A stretch of DNA of 64,000 bases from Pseudoruminococcus massiliensis (GCF_900291955.1 NZ_OLMR01000002.1:186001-250000); one strand, 5' to 3'. Shown: positions 16,978 through 25,508, counted from the first letter of the stretch. A program made the numbers and translations. The notes: generated by a model from the letters alone, not told the origin.

Positions 16978-18081
16978 ATGACTAAAATTGATATTTTTTC
17001 AGGCTTTCTCGGTGCAGGAAAAACTACACTTATCAAAAAGCTTATCGAAGAAGCCTTTAAGGGCGAAAAGCTCGTTTTAATTGAGAATGAGTTCGGCGAA
17101 ATCGGCATTGACGGCGGTTTCCTCAAGGAGGCTGGCGTGCAGATTAACGAAATGAATTCTGGCTGTATCTGCTGTTCTCTTGTTGGTGATTTTGAAAAGG
17201 CTCTCGGCAAGGTTCTTGAGGACTACGCTCCTGACAGAATCATCATCGAGCCTTCAGGCGTTGGTAAGCTTTCAGATGTTATTAAGGCTGTTCAGGCTGT
17301 CGTAACAGATAAGGTTTGCCTTAACGGTTTTGTTACAGTTGCAGACGCTACAAAGTGCAAGATGTATATTAAGAATTTTGGTGAGTTTTATCTTAACCAA
17401 ATCGAATATGCAAGCACTATCGTTCTCAGCAGAACTCAAAATCTTTCACAGGAAAAGCTTGATGCCGCTCTCGCCCTTATTCGTGAGCATAATAGCAAAG
17501 CAAGAGTTGTTACAACTCCATGGAGCGAAATCTCTGGTAAAAACATTCTTACAGCAATCGAAGGTGACAATTCCTTCACAGAGGACCTCCTCAAAGAGGC
17601 TGAAGTTTGCCCAACCTGTGGACATCATCACCATGACCACGATGAGCATGACCATGAGCATTGCCACCACGACCACGATGAGCATGACCATGAGCATTGC
17701 CACCACGACCACGATGAGCATGACCACGAGCATTGCCACCATGACCACGATGAGCATGACCACGAGCATTGCTGTCATGACCATAACGGACATCATCACC
17801 ATGCTGATGAAGTATTCACAAGCTGGGGCAAGGAAACTGCAAAGCACTTCACAAAGGAAGAAATTGAAAAAATTCTCTCTGCTTTGAATGATACTGAAAA
17901 GTATGGTTTCATACTTCGTGCAAAGGGCATTGTTGCAGGTGAAAACGGTGAATGGATTCACTTTGACTTCGTTCCTAAGGAATCAAATGTAAGAAATGGT
18001 TCTGCTGACTATACTGGCAGGCTTTGTGTTATCGGTTCTAAACTTAATGAGGCTGCTCTTGCTGAACTTTTCGATTGCTAA
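16978..18081 (+). CDS. COG0523 (CobW/ZNG-like) GTPase with four-unit His-rich metal-binding repeat
   Basis: 367 residues. G3E GTPase that likely inserts or traffics a metal ion. Walker A SGFLGAGKTTLIKK (8-21), ENEFGEIGID near 37, and the family CxCC motif GCICC near 62, which binds zinc in relatives. Between the GTPase and the C-terminal CobW_C domain (about 280-365) is a region (about 212-275) of Cys-Gly-His4 followed by four 12-residue units DHDEHDHEHCHH, ending in HHHH. The His/Asp/Cys richness fits zinc, nickel or cobalt storage. First gene of a three-gene operon. The metal identity is not shown by the sequence. Confidence 0.9.
   Translation: MTKIDIFSGFLGAGKTTLIKKLIEEAFKGEKLVLIENEFGEIGIDGGFLKEAGVQINEMNSGCICCSLVGDFEKALGKVLEDYAPDRIIIEPSGVGKLSDVIKAVQAVVTDKVCLNGFVTVADATKCKMYIKNFGEFYLNQIEYASTIVLSRTQNLSQEKLDAALALIREHNSKARVVTTPWSEISGKNILTAIEGDNSFTEDLLKEAEVCPTCGHHHHDHDEHDHEHCHHDHDEHDHEHCHHDHDEHDHEHCHHDHDEHDHEHCCHDHNGHHHHADEVFTSWGKETAKHFTKEEIEKILSALNDTEKYGFILRAKGIVAGENGEWIHFDFVPKESNVRNGSADYTGRLCVIGSKLNEAALAELFDC
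17635..17778 (+). repeat. Four tandem 36-bp repeats encoding the His-rich segment
   Basis: Units start at 17635, 17671, 17707 and 17743. They are nearly identical DNA (mostly CAT/CAC, GAC/GAT interchanges), and the last unit diverges at its end. Copy number is likely to vary by slippage. Confidence 0.9.
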
Positions 18082-18108
18082 GAGATTTTCCCGAAAGGAT
18101 TTGATTAA

Positions 18109-19050
18109 ATGACTATACCTGTTTATCTGTTTTTGGGATTTCTTGAGGGCGGAAAAACTAAGTTCATTCAAGAATCTATGTCTGACAAACGCTTTCACGA
18201 TGGCGACAGAACACTTATTGTTGTTTGTGAAGAGGGTATCGAGGAATTCGATACATCTAAATTCCATGGTGGAAATGTTACAATAGCAGTTATAGAGGAC
18301 GAAGCCGAGCTTAATGCCAAGCACCTCGAGGAACTTCGCAAAAAGTGCAGAGCTGAAAGAGTTCTTATCGAATATAACGGTATGTGGCTTATTCAACAGC
18401 TTGCCGAAGCACTTCCTAAGAACTGGCAAATCTATCAAACAATGATGATGCTTGATGCTACAACATTTGATATTTATAATGCTAATATGCGTCAGCTTAT
18501 GATAGATAAATTCTCCGCCGCAGAAATGATTGCAATAAATCGTTGTGAGCCTGGTGTTGATAAGGCTAAATTCCATAATGCAGTTCGTGCATTGAATCGC
18601 CGAGCAAGTATTGTTTTTGAATATAAAGATGGTTCTATCGAGCCAGACGACATCAAGGACGAATTGCCATTTGACCTTAAAGCACCTATTGTTGAGATTA
18701 AGGACGAGGATTTCGGTATACTTTATCTTGACGCTATGGACGAGCCTGATAAGTATGATGGTAAGATTATCAGCTATACGGGCATTGTTGCAAAATCCCC
18801 TAAGCTTCCTAAAAATACCTTTATCGCAGGGCGCTTCTGTATGACCTGCTGTGCTGAGGATATAAATTATATTGGCTTTGTCTGCAACTCAAATACTGAC
18901 CTCAAGCTTAAAAATAAAGGTTGGTATAAGGTTAAAGCTAAGATTAAGGTTGAGAATAATTCAGCTTATCAAGGTGTTGGTCCTGTTCTATATATTCTTG
19001 CAGTTGAACCGGGCAAAAAACCTGACGAAGAGCTTGTTTACTTCACCTAA
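18109..19050 (+). CDS. Divergent G3E-type GTPase fused to a TIGR03943-like C-terminal domain
   Basis: 313 residues. The N-terminal 190 residues look like a CobW-type P-loop protein (FLGFLEGGKTKFIQES at 8-23, switch-like LIEYNGMW near 88), but lack the CxCC motif and a clear NKxD. The C-terminal 110 residues (SYTGIVAKSPKLPKNTFIAG, GRFCMTCCAEDINYIG, then WYKVKAKI) match the C-terminal domain of TIGR03943/YcgQ proteins. In Bacilli those pair with a YcgR-type permease in Zur-controlled loci. SD AAGGA. It starts 27 bp after the His-rich GTPase, so cotranscribed and probably functionally paired. No permease gene is present nearby. Confidence 0.75.
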   Translation: MTIPVYLFLGFLEGGKTKFIQESMSDKRFHDGDRTLIVVCEEGIEEFDTSKFHGGNVTIAVIEDEAELNAKHLEELRKKCRAERVLIEYNGMWLIQQLAEALPKNWQIYQTMMMLDATTFDIYNANMRQLMIDKFSAAEMIAINRCEPGVDKAKFHNAVRALNRRASIVFEYKDGSIEPDDIKDELPFDLKAPIVEIKDEDFGILYLDAMDEPDKYDGKIISYTGIVAKSPKLPKNTFIAGRFCMTCCAEDINYIGFVCNSNTDLKLKNKGWYKVKAKIKVENNSAYQGVGPVLYILAVEPGKKPDEELVYFT

Positions 19051-19064
19051 GGAGCGATTCAGAT

Positions 19065-19322
19065 ATGATATGCGACGATATGCCGCTCTTACTATGGTTT
19101 CAGTGTGATAATCCATTTTCTGAAAGCGAAGAAAATTTTCGCTATTGTCTTTCACCAAAGGATAATGACGAAAAAGAACGCACTCTACTTTTAGAAATTT
19201 GGACTGGAAAGTTTTGCAAGGAAAAAAGCGAAATTTTATATAGCAAAGAATTTCCTATGAGTGATGATGGAATTCAAGAGGCTGTCACTGTTATCAAAGA
19301 AAAATTAAATACTATCGCTTAA
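19065..19322 (+). CDS. Small acidic protein of unknown function, third gene of the metal operon
   Basis: 85 residues, soluble, with two Cys (FQCDNPF and RYCLSP) and a Lys/Glu-rich C-terminus. Not recognised. ATG with AAGGAG about 10 nt upstream, beginning 14 bp after the previous stop. Followed by a terminator, so it closes the operon. Confidence 0.65.
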   Translation: MICDDMPLLLWFQCDNPFSESEENFRYCLSPKDNDEKERTLLLEIWTGKFCKEKSEILYSKEFPMSDDGIQEAVTVIKEKLNTIA

Positions 19323-19328
19323 AATTTT

Positions 19329-19366
19329 AATCCGCCTTTGGTATTTATATCAAAAGCGGATTTTTA
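19329..19366 (+). terminator. Terminator of the COG0523 operon
   Basis: AATCCGC/GCGGATT outer stem with an inner TTTG/CAAA helix, then TTTTTAT. Confidence 0.85.
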
Positions 19367-19414
19367 TATAAAACTAAAAATCAATTAACTCCTTCAGCTC
19401 TCGATATTTGAATT

Positions 19415-19453
19415 TCAGCAGCAAATATATACCTCTTAGCGTAATTTTGCTGA
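19415..19453. promoter_or_regulatory. Spaced inverted repeat upstream of the LytTR gene
   Basis: TCAGCA (19415-19420) and TGCTGA (19448-19453) are inverted, and the second arm overlaps the -35 box. Candidate self-regulation site of the LytTR protein; weak evidence. Confidence 0.3.
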
Positions 19454-19478
19454 CAACAAAACTTCATTTATATATAAT
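19450..19478 (+). promoter_or_regulatory. Promoter of the LytTR-DUF3021 pair
   Basis: CTGACA (19450-19455), 17-nt spacer, TATAAT (19473-19478). Confidence 0.7.
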
Positions 19479-19505
19479 AATATCAAAAGAAAGGAGGTTT
19501 TAAAA

Positions 19506-19937
19506 TTGAACATTCGGATTGAAATAATCGACACAAATAAACCTTATGCGGTTATATATACAAATAAAATTACACCAGAGGTTCAACAGGCGGTTTCATT
19601 ACTTGATACTAAATCAGAACTTATCACCGCAAATGATGATGAAAAAATCATTATTATTCAACCCACAGAAATTTATATGATTCGTATTGAAAATTCAGAA
19701 ACTATTATTTATTGCGAAAGCCATAAGTACCGCTCTAAGAAAAGGCTTTATGAGCTTTTATCATTACTTGGCAAAGATTTTATGCAAATCTCAAAAAGTG
19801 CAGTAATAAATCTTAAACAAATTGATTTTGTTGAACCATCATTCAGCGGTATGATGAAACTTTTTCTAAAAAACAAACAAAGCGAATATATCTCAAGAAA
19901 ATATTTGTCTGAATTTAAGAAATATCTTGGTTTATGA
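19506..19937 (+). CDS. LytTR-domain DNA-binding regulator
   Basis: 143 residues. A short N-terminal region is followed by a LytTR DNA-binding domain (about 45-143: IYMIRIENSETIIYCESHKYRSKKRLYELL, FMQISKSAVINLKQIDFVEP, YISRKYLSEFKKYL). There is no receiver domain, so it is not a classical response regulator. TTG start with GGAGG 7 nt upstream. Followed with a 4-bp overlap of the longest frame by a DUF3021 membrane protein. This arrangement is the LytTR regulatory system, where the membrane partner is thought to restrain the regulator. Confidence 0.88.
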   Translation: MNIRIEIIDTNKPYAVIYTNKITPEVQQAVSLLDTKSELITANDDEKIIIIQPTEIYMIRIENSETIIYCESHKYRSKKRLYELLSLLGKDFMQISKSAVINLKQIDFVEPSFSGMMKLFLKNKQSEYISRKYLSEFKKYLGL

Positions 19938-19951
19938 GAGGAGTTTTATTT

Positions 19952-20368
19952 ATGAAAAAATTTTTAGGAAGAACTTTTTTAGGAATTGCTTGGGGCTGTA
20001 CTATAAACTGCCTTGTTATGCTTATAATATCATTTTCAGAAGGCAAAATTTATTTTACTGCGAATGAATATCTCAAACAGCTTATCTGTTCAGCAGTTGT
20101 TGGAATAGCATTTGCATTGCCAACTTTTATATATGAAAACGAAAAGCTCTCACAAGGAATAAAGTGTCTTATTCACCTTGGCATCGGCTTTATTATTTAT
20201 TTTATTACTGCCTTTATTGCTGGTTGGCTTCCAATTAGTTTAGGCATAGGAATAGTTATAAGTTCTGTTTTAATTATGATTGCACTATCATTTGTAATTT
20301 ACTTTTTCTTTTGGCTTTATTATAAAAACGAAGCTAAAAAGATAAACCAAAAAATAAAAAACCATTAA
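19952..20368 (+). CDS. DUF3021 membrane protein, partner of the LytTR regulator
   Basis: 138 residues with four membrane helices (about 8-28, 40-62, 75-95, 100-125) and a basic C-terminal tail, as in DUF3021 proteins. Start set at ATG 19952 (MKKFLGRTF), because GAGGAG lies 8 nt upstream; the earlier in-frame ATG at 19934 overlaps the regulator stop and lacks an SD. Probable inhibitor or sensor of the LytTR protein. Confidence 0.85.
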   Translation: MKKFLGRTFLGIAWGCTINCLVMLIISFSEGKIYFTANEYLKQLICSAVVGIAFALPTFIYENEKLSQGIKCLIHLGIGFIIYFITAFIAGWLPISLGIGIVISSVLIMIALSFVIYFFFWLYYKNEAKKINQKIKNH

Positions 20369-20404
20369 AATAAGTCTTAAATTTTTTTAATTTATGTCAT
20401 ATTA

Positions 20405-20452
20405 AAAATCCTATCTATTAAAGCAATAAATTGCCCAATAGATAGGATTTTC
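20405..20452. terminator. Bidirectional terminator between DUF3021 and the twin-HTH regulator
   Basis: Perfect 15-bp stem: AAAATCCTATCTATT (20405-20419) with AATAGATAGGATTTT (20437-20451). Confidence 0.9.
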
Positions 20453-20463
20453 TTATATATAAA

Positions 20464-22188
20464 CTAACTTTCCTGCATTGGTGGAGTAAAATTCTCTATT
20501 GCCTCTCTAAGCTTTGGGTGATGAATTATAAAATGAATTGCTGGAGATTTTCCCTTAGAAATCATAACCCACTGCCCTTGATGTATTATTATCTGCAAGT
20601 TGCGGAAAGTATGTGCAGATGTCTGCTTAAAAATATAATTTGGGTGTTTTTCTGCATACTTCAGGCTTTGCTTTAAATGTTCAAGATAGTCTTTGTATGT
20701 ATACAGTATATCATTCTCGTAAAACATTCCGGAAAGAGAGAGCGACATAGGATAGTTTTCAAATTCTTCTTTAGTTATATAAGGAATTTCGTCCTCAATG
20801 ATATTATTTTTAAGAATTTGCCCTGCAATATTTCTTTGTTGTTCAGCATAAGACATTATATTCTGTTTATCTGCTTCCGAAAGAGAATGTTTTTCTAAAA
20901 ACTTCTTTAAATAATTCTCCTCCATAGTATAAAGTGGTAGTGAAGATAAAATACTTCTTCTCTTTCCTTCTGTGTGAACATCTGAAAATAAAAAAGCATT
21001 CAATGCACTTACACTATCCTCTCTATAAATATCCATAAGGGAATGTGCATTGCTTAACAGTTCGTTCGCTCTCTTATTATAATAGGCAACCTCGTCCTTA
21101 GATTTTGTAAGGTAATACTTTCCGTCACTATGATAACCAGAAATAGCCTCACCAGATAATGCAACTGTTCCTGATACTTTAAGGAAATGCAAAAAAACGC
21201 TATTCTGTATACCTTTTATATAATATGGCGAAATCTGACCTGTCATATACATAGGTATATAGCTTTCAAGCCCGAGCATCATTTCTGAAAACGGTCTATC
21301 AACATTATGTATCATATTTAAGTGCAAGCCTTTTTTTAGCATCATAGCCATACCAAACATCCATTTTTTAGGAAAATCTGCGTCCTTAGCCATACTTTCC
21401 ATTGGCATATCACTATACATTATAACTTGTTCCATAGATTTAGAAAGAACTGTTGCCTTGAGAAAATCAAGCTCACTCTGCATCATATTTTTTAAACCAA
21501 AATAGCTTTTTGATGTCGGAAGCTGAAACGGCAATGTTGGTACTTTTAGTTCATCAAAATGTATCGCTTTAATATATTCATTTAAATCAAATTCATTTAG
21601 CTTATCTAAAAAATTTGATATGTTATTATCACTCTTGCCTTTTATAAGCCATTCTTTTAATTTTTCAAAACGCTTTGAATTATCAGAAAGTTCTTCTTTT
21701 GAACATTCCAAAAGTTCAGAAAGTATTTTTATCTGAGAATCGTTCTCTACTTCTTTCGCAACACAGCATGCAACACCCTCTGCAAATTTAACAGGCTCAG
21801 CAGGCTGACGAGAACCACTCTTTATTCTGAATATTGTTGAAGAATCATAGTTTATATATTTGCAAAGCTTTGATACATTTATATTCATTATTGAAATCAA
21901 TGTATTAAAATTTTTTCTTAATTGCTCTCTATCTGCTGTACTTACATCATCACATTCAAGAAAAGAATCTATAACTGATTTTTTTGTTATATTAGGTTGT
22001 TTATTTTCTGCTAATATAACAATAGCTTCACAAATCCTTTCCAAAGCCTCGCTATTAATTTCAGGCACACGCTCACCAGAACGATAGCGACTGATAGTAG
22101 AGGGTGATAAACCCGAAACCTTACATAAATCCTTAGCAGTACAATTTATAATTTCTATATAATCATTAAGTCTTTCATTAAATTCCAT
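20464..22188 (-). CDS. Large regulator with two XRE-type HTH domains
   Basis: 574 residues. The first HTH lies at about 14-45 (TAKDLCKVSGLSPSTISRYR SG ERVP). A second similar one is at about 98-130 (NVSKLCKYINYDSSTIFRIK SG SRQP). The remaining 440 residues have no family I can name. They are mixed alpha/beta with many Met residues and a C-terminal part containing HTFRNLQIIIHQGQWVMISKG, which could be a ligand-sensing domain. ATG at 22188 with GGGG upstream. Divergent from a sortase-anchored surface protein, with two palindromes in the shared 231-bp gap, so a local switch is plausible. Function not established. Confidence 0.75.
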   Translation of the reverse strand: MEFNERLNDYIEIINCTAKDLCKVSGLSPSTISRYRSGERVPEINSEALERICEAIVILAENKQPNITKKSVIDSFLECDDVSTADREQLRKNFNTLISIMNINVSKLCKYINYDSSTIFRIKSGSRQPAEPVKFAEGVACCVAKEVENDSQIKILSELLECSKEELSDNSKRFEKLKEWLIKGKSDNNISNFLDKLNEFDLNEYIKAIHFDELKVPTLPFQLPTSKSYFGLKNMMQSELDFLKATVLSKSMEQVIMYSDMPMESMAKDADFPKKWMFGMAMMLKKGLHLNMIHNVDRPFSEMMLGLESYIPMYMTGQISPYYIKGIQNSVFLHFLKVSGTVALSGEAISGYHSDGKYYLTKSKDEVAYYNKRANELLSNAHSLMDIYREDSVSALNAFLFSDVHTEGKRRSILSSLPLYTMEENYLKKFLEKHSLSEADKQNIMSYAEQQRNIAGQILKNNIIEDEIPYITKEEFENYPMSLSLSGMFYENDILYTYKDYLEHLKQSLKYAEKHPNYIFKQTSAHTFRNLQIIIHQGQWVMISKGKSPAIHFIIHHPKLREAIENFTPPMQES

Positions 22189-22246
22189 CTTATAAACCCC
22201 ACACTTCTATATAATTATACACCCCATGTTAAATTATAAAAGTTAT

Positions 22247-22261
22247 TTTCCAAATTGGAAA
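22247..22261. promoter_or_regulatory. Perfect palindrome (candidate operator)
   Basis: TTTCCAA-A-TTGGAAA, 7-1-7, in the divergent gap between the twin-HTH gene and the surface protein. Confidence 0.5.
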
Positions 22262-22287
22262 GTGACATTATGGAAATAATTCACTAC

Positions 22288-22310
22288 ACTATAATATCTT
22301 ATAGTATAAT
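22288..22310. promoter_or_regulatory. Palindrome overlapping a TATAAT box of the surface protein gene
   Basis: ACTATAA-TATC-TTATAGT (22288-22305) abuts TATAAT (22305-22310). No good -35 is present, so the promoter may need an activator. Confidence 0.45.
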
Positions 22311-22419
22311 AAAAGTGTAAAAATTTCAAGCCTATGGAGGTGTATTTTAGCTATGGTAACTAAAACTTAAACTAAACAAAGCTAAAATAAATTATTTAGT
22401 AAAGCGAGGTTGAGAAAAT

Positions 22420-25050
22420 ATGAAAAAAACATCAATCAAAAAAACAAACCAAGTGCTGTCGGTTTTGTTATCGTCTTGTATGCTATTATCAGCTACCACA
22501 GCGGCTTCGGCTACTTTAGTAACTGACACTACACAAAATGAACAAATACAAACAAATCTTCCGCCCGAACATACTCCAAAAACATGGACGCTGACCCATG
22601 AATTGGGAGGACCTTTTAATTATGTCATTATGCCAGGTGACAGTGTAGTATATAAAGGTGAAACAAAACATTCTATAGAAAAAGGCTTATATGGTCAAGA
22701 TGTTGCATGGACTAGTGTAGATGCAGGATTCAGCATAAAAAAATATGATACCACATATCTGAAATCAAACTTACCTGAAATTGAATTTACAACAACTGAA
22801 TGCCGAAATTATGATAGTATTGATGGAGAAAATACTCAAAAAGGTGATATGGTAAAAACCAATACCGGATTTACCAACAATACTGGTAAGATTCTTAGAC
22901 TATGGTGTACTGGATCTGGAGGTATTGCTGGATATAATATATGGAGTGCAGAAAATAATGTTGTTCAAGTTGCAGGCGTAGTTTTTCGTGAAGCATATGT
23001 AACCTTAGAAGCATATGAACCTGAATATAATTTCTCATATGATTTACAAGGCGGTACAGTTCAAGTAGAAAACCTGCCAGATAAATATTATATAACTAAT
23101 GAAGACTATACTCTTAATATTCCTGCACCTACAATGGCAGGCGAACATTTCTACCGCTGGAGCGGAAGTATTCCATGGGGAAATAGTGCAACTATTTATC
23201 CTACTGGTAAGGCAAAAGGACAATCATACACTGATTTCACCTGGAGTTTGGATGATAATTCGTTGGGTACTTGTGATTTTAAAGATTCCGAATTAGTTGC
23301 AAACTATCAACCAGGCTTCACTATGAGTTTTCATGGTATGAAGGGCACAGTAAATAATCAAAGTGATTATATTTACGAAATTGACAAAGAATATAATAAG
23401 GAAAAAGATGTCACTGAATATATAGGTTTTGATGAAACTGATTTGGACATTTCCAGAAATGGCTATACCTTTGCAGGCTGGTATCTTGATTCCGATTATA
23501 CTCGTCCATTCTATGGTCTTAATGATGACCGCACCTATGATATGAATGGTGATGGTGTATATGATTATAAGGATAAAGGCGAACCTTTTGAGGGTAGTAA
23601 CTGGAATATGGATTTATATGCCAAATGGGAGTCTGCTAAAGCGCCTGAAATAACCGAAGGCTCAAAGCAAACATGGATAAAGGCTTCAAACGAAGGAGCA
23701 AGCTTCCGCTCTGATGCTGAATATGATGATTTTATCAAAGTTACTATTGATGGTGCAGACCTCTCAACAGAGAATTATACTGTTGAATCAGGAAGCACTA
23801 TTGTAAAACTTAAAGCCTCATATCTCGAAACTCTTACTATTGGCAAACATACAATCGCAATTGTATCTGAAAGTGGTACGGCTGAAACAGAGTTTTCTGT
23901 TGAAACACAAAAGACCGATGTAGACACAACTATTGCTTTTAACCCAGGTGGGACTTGGATACTTATAAGTCCTGGCAATAAAGTAGACAGCAACCATTGC
24001 GCCTATGGTGAGTTAACACTCGATTCAGACCAACAATATGAAATTATAAACGAATTTTGGGTTCGTGACGATGGCAAAGTAAACTCTTCATCAGGCAAAC
24101 ATGAATACGATATATTTGAATCTGGTCGCAGCTACACTTATGGTATGGAACTTAAAGCAAAAGACGGATATAAGTTCAATAAAACTGCCAAATATCTGAT
24201 TAAAGACTCTTGGCATTTTGAAGATATAGATGATGCAATTTGCACTGTTTCTGAAGATGAAAGTATTCTTACCATAAAGAATATGCACACAACGACATTT
24301 GAATCTCTTGACAATTACAAAGTAATTGATACGATAGAGGTTAACAATGCTACACTGACATTCAATGTGGGTGATGCTCCTAAATTTACAGGCAAAGAAC
24401 CCGAAAACAGTAAATATAGTATTGTAGAATATTGGCGTGATAATGTCAATGGTGAAGGTATATGTACAAGTCCATTCTTCAATCAGGCTTTTGAAAAACA
24501 TATTGAGAAATTCAAGTCAGGCGTCAACTACGAATACAGTATATATTTTAGAATAGATGGAGACGCATGGGAAGAAGGTTATCGCTTAGCTGATAGTGTT
24601 ACGATTAAAATTAACGGAAAAGACATAGATTTCAATATTGAAGATATTGATTATAACGCTAGTGTCGAAGCTTGGACTTCCAATCTTATCTCTATGACGC
24701 CAACAGAAAACACTGACCCAGATAACCCATCTAATCCTGAAAAGCCAAACAAACCTGGTGAACCATCTACACCAGATAACCCAAGCAATCCTGGCGAACC
24801 AGCTACACCTGATAAACCAAGCAATCCTGGCGAACCAGCTACACCTGATAACCCAAGCAATCCTGACGAACCAGCTACACCTGATAACCCATCTACCCCG
24901 AGCATTCCTAATAATTCTTCCAATCAAAATGGAAACGTTCCTCAAACTGGTGCAGACAATATGATTATATGGTTTACACTTGGTTTAATCTCAAGTACCT
25001 CTATTATTGCAATAGCAATGTATAGAAAAAGAAAAAAATCCTCTAAGTAA
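22420..25050 (+). CDS. Secreted, sortase-anchored surface protein with InlB-type B repeat
   Basis: 876 residues. Signal peptide about 1-31 (basic start, LLSSCMLLSATTAASA). A Listeria-Bacteroides (InlB B) repeat lies near 345-410 (ISRNGYTFAGWYLDSDYTRP, ending MDLYAKWE). A Pro/Asn/Glu/Thr-rich spacer (about 765-835) of imperfect PGEPATPDNPSN units is followed by the sorting signal NVPQTG, a hydrophobic helix and an RKRKK tail. The motif is a VPQTG variant of LPxTG. Probably cell-wall linked adhesin or receptor; ligand unknown. ATG with GAGG about 10 nt upstream. No sortase gene is nearby. Confidence 0.85.
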   Translation: MKKTSIKKTNQVLSVLLSSCMLLSATTAASATLVTDTTQNEQIQTNLPPEHTPKTWTLTHELGGPFNYVIMPGDSVVYKGETKHSIEKGLYGQDVAWTSVDAGFSIKKYDTTYLKSNLPEIEFTTTECRNYDSIDGENTQKGDMVKTNTGFTNNTGKILRLWCTGSGGIAGYNIWSAENNVVQVAGVVFREAYVTLEAYEPEYNFSYDLQGGTVQVENLPDKYYITNEDYTLNIPAPTMAGEHFYRWSGSIPWGNSATIYPTGKAKGQSYTDFTWSLDDNSLGTCDFKDSELVANYQPGFTMSFHGMKGTVNNQSDYIYEIDKEYNKEKDVTEYIGFDETDLDISRNGYTFAGWYLDSDYTRPFYGLNDDRTYDMNGDGVYDYKDKGEPFEGSNWNMDLYAKWESAKAPEITEGSKQTWIKASNEGASFRSDAEYDDFIKVTIDGADLSTENYTVESGSTIVKLKASYLETLTIGKHTIAIVSESGTAETEFSVETQKTDVDTTIAFNPGGTWILISPGNKVDSNHCAYGELTLDSDQQYEIINEFWVRDDGKVNSSSGKHEYDIFESGRSYTYGMELKAKDGYKFNKTAKYLIKDSWHFEDIDDAICTVSEDESILTIKNMHTTTFESLDNYKVIDTIEVNNATLTFNVGDAPKFTGKEPENSKYSIVEYWRDNVNGEGICTSPFFNQAFEKHIEKFKSGVNYEYSIYFRIDGDAWEEGYRLADSVTIKINGKDIDFNIEDIDYNASVEAWTSNLISMTPTENTDPDNPSNPEKPNKPGEPSTPDNPSNPGEPATPDKPSNPGEPATPDNPSNPDEPATPDNPSTPSIPNNSSNQNGNVPQTGADNMIIWFTLGLISSTSIIAIAMYRKRKKSSK
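24750..24895 (+). repeat. Tandem about 36-bp repeats encoding the wall-spanning Pro-rich spacer
   Basis: Imperfect units encode PGEPATPDNPSN-type dodecapeptides. Long open frames on both other strands, including a collagen-like Gly-x-x frame, are by-products. Confidence 0.8.
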
Positions 25051-25192
25051 TTTGATATAACTTTCCCCGAGTTAAGGGCAGGAGGGTAGAAAAATATTCC
25101 AGTGGAATGTTTTTCGTAGGGAACTCTATCAAGGGTTTTCTATTCAACTAATGTTACTGATAAGAAAAATAAAAGAGGTGAACTTAGTGACC
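25051..25192. other. Non-coding stretch after the surface protein gene
   Basis: No gene seen. It contains a small palindrome (TATTCCAGTGGAAT, about 25097-25110) and GC-richer patches such as GGGCAGGAGGGTAG, unlike the surrounding AT-rich spacer. It may be part of a decayed mobile element next to the IS3 remnant. Confidence 0.3.
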
Positions 25193-25381
25193 TAATCTGC
25201 CCCAGATTGTGCAGACAGTACAAAAAGTGTACTTAAGATAGAAAATTAAATTTTAAGAAACAAACTGATTTCGTTTTTCAAGCGAAGTCAGTTTTGTTTT
25301 TGTTTGAATACGGTAATTGTCGTAGAAGTTGATGTATTCTGTGGATACACTCGGTTTTGAGTATGAAAAAGAAATTTTCAG
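25193..25381 (-). mobile_element. Right-end remnant of an IS3-family insertion sequence
   Basis: It contains the last 42 codons of an IS3-type transposase on the reverse strand. Beyond its stop lies a terminal stretch (TCTGCACAATCTGGGGCAGA on the reverse strand, about 25195-25214) resembling IS3 right ends. No left end or orfA is found in the window. Confidence 0.65.
25253..25381 (-). pseudogene. IS3-type transposase (OrfB), C-terminal fragment
   Basis: The frame opens after a TAG and reads ...STEYINFYDNYRIQTKTKL then TSLEKRNQFVS-stop. This is the typical end of IS3 OrfB integrases (Y-I-x-F/Y-Y-N-N-x-R-I-Q-x-K-x-K-L-T-P-x-E-x-R). The DDE catalytic part is missing. Confidence 0.75.
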
Positions 25382-25508
25382 CTAAAGCACAATATTTGCT
25401 ACTTGATATTCAATAGATAACTCCACTTTCTTTTTGTGAGCAAGAGAAAATCCCGTATTAATATGTTTTCTATTTCTAATCGCTTATATATCTGTAACTT
25501 CTTGATAT

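Noticed and set aside
17330-17887. Open frame with Met-Thr-Met-Ser repeats overlapping the COG0523 gene
   Set aside because: Shifted reading of the His-rich 36-bp repeats.
24651-24923. Collagen-like Gly-x-x reading frame on the reverse strand
   Set aside because: By-product of the Pro/Asn/Glu repeat in the surface protein; no SD or signal peptide.
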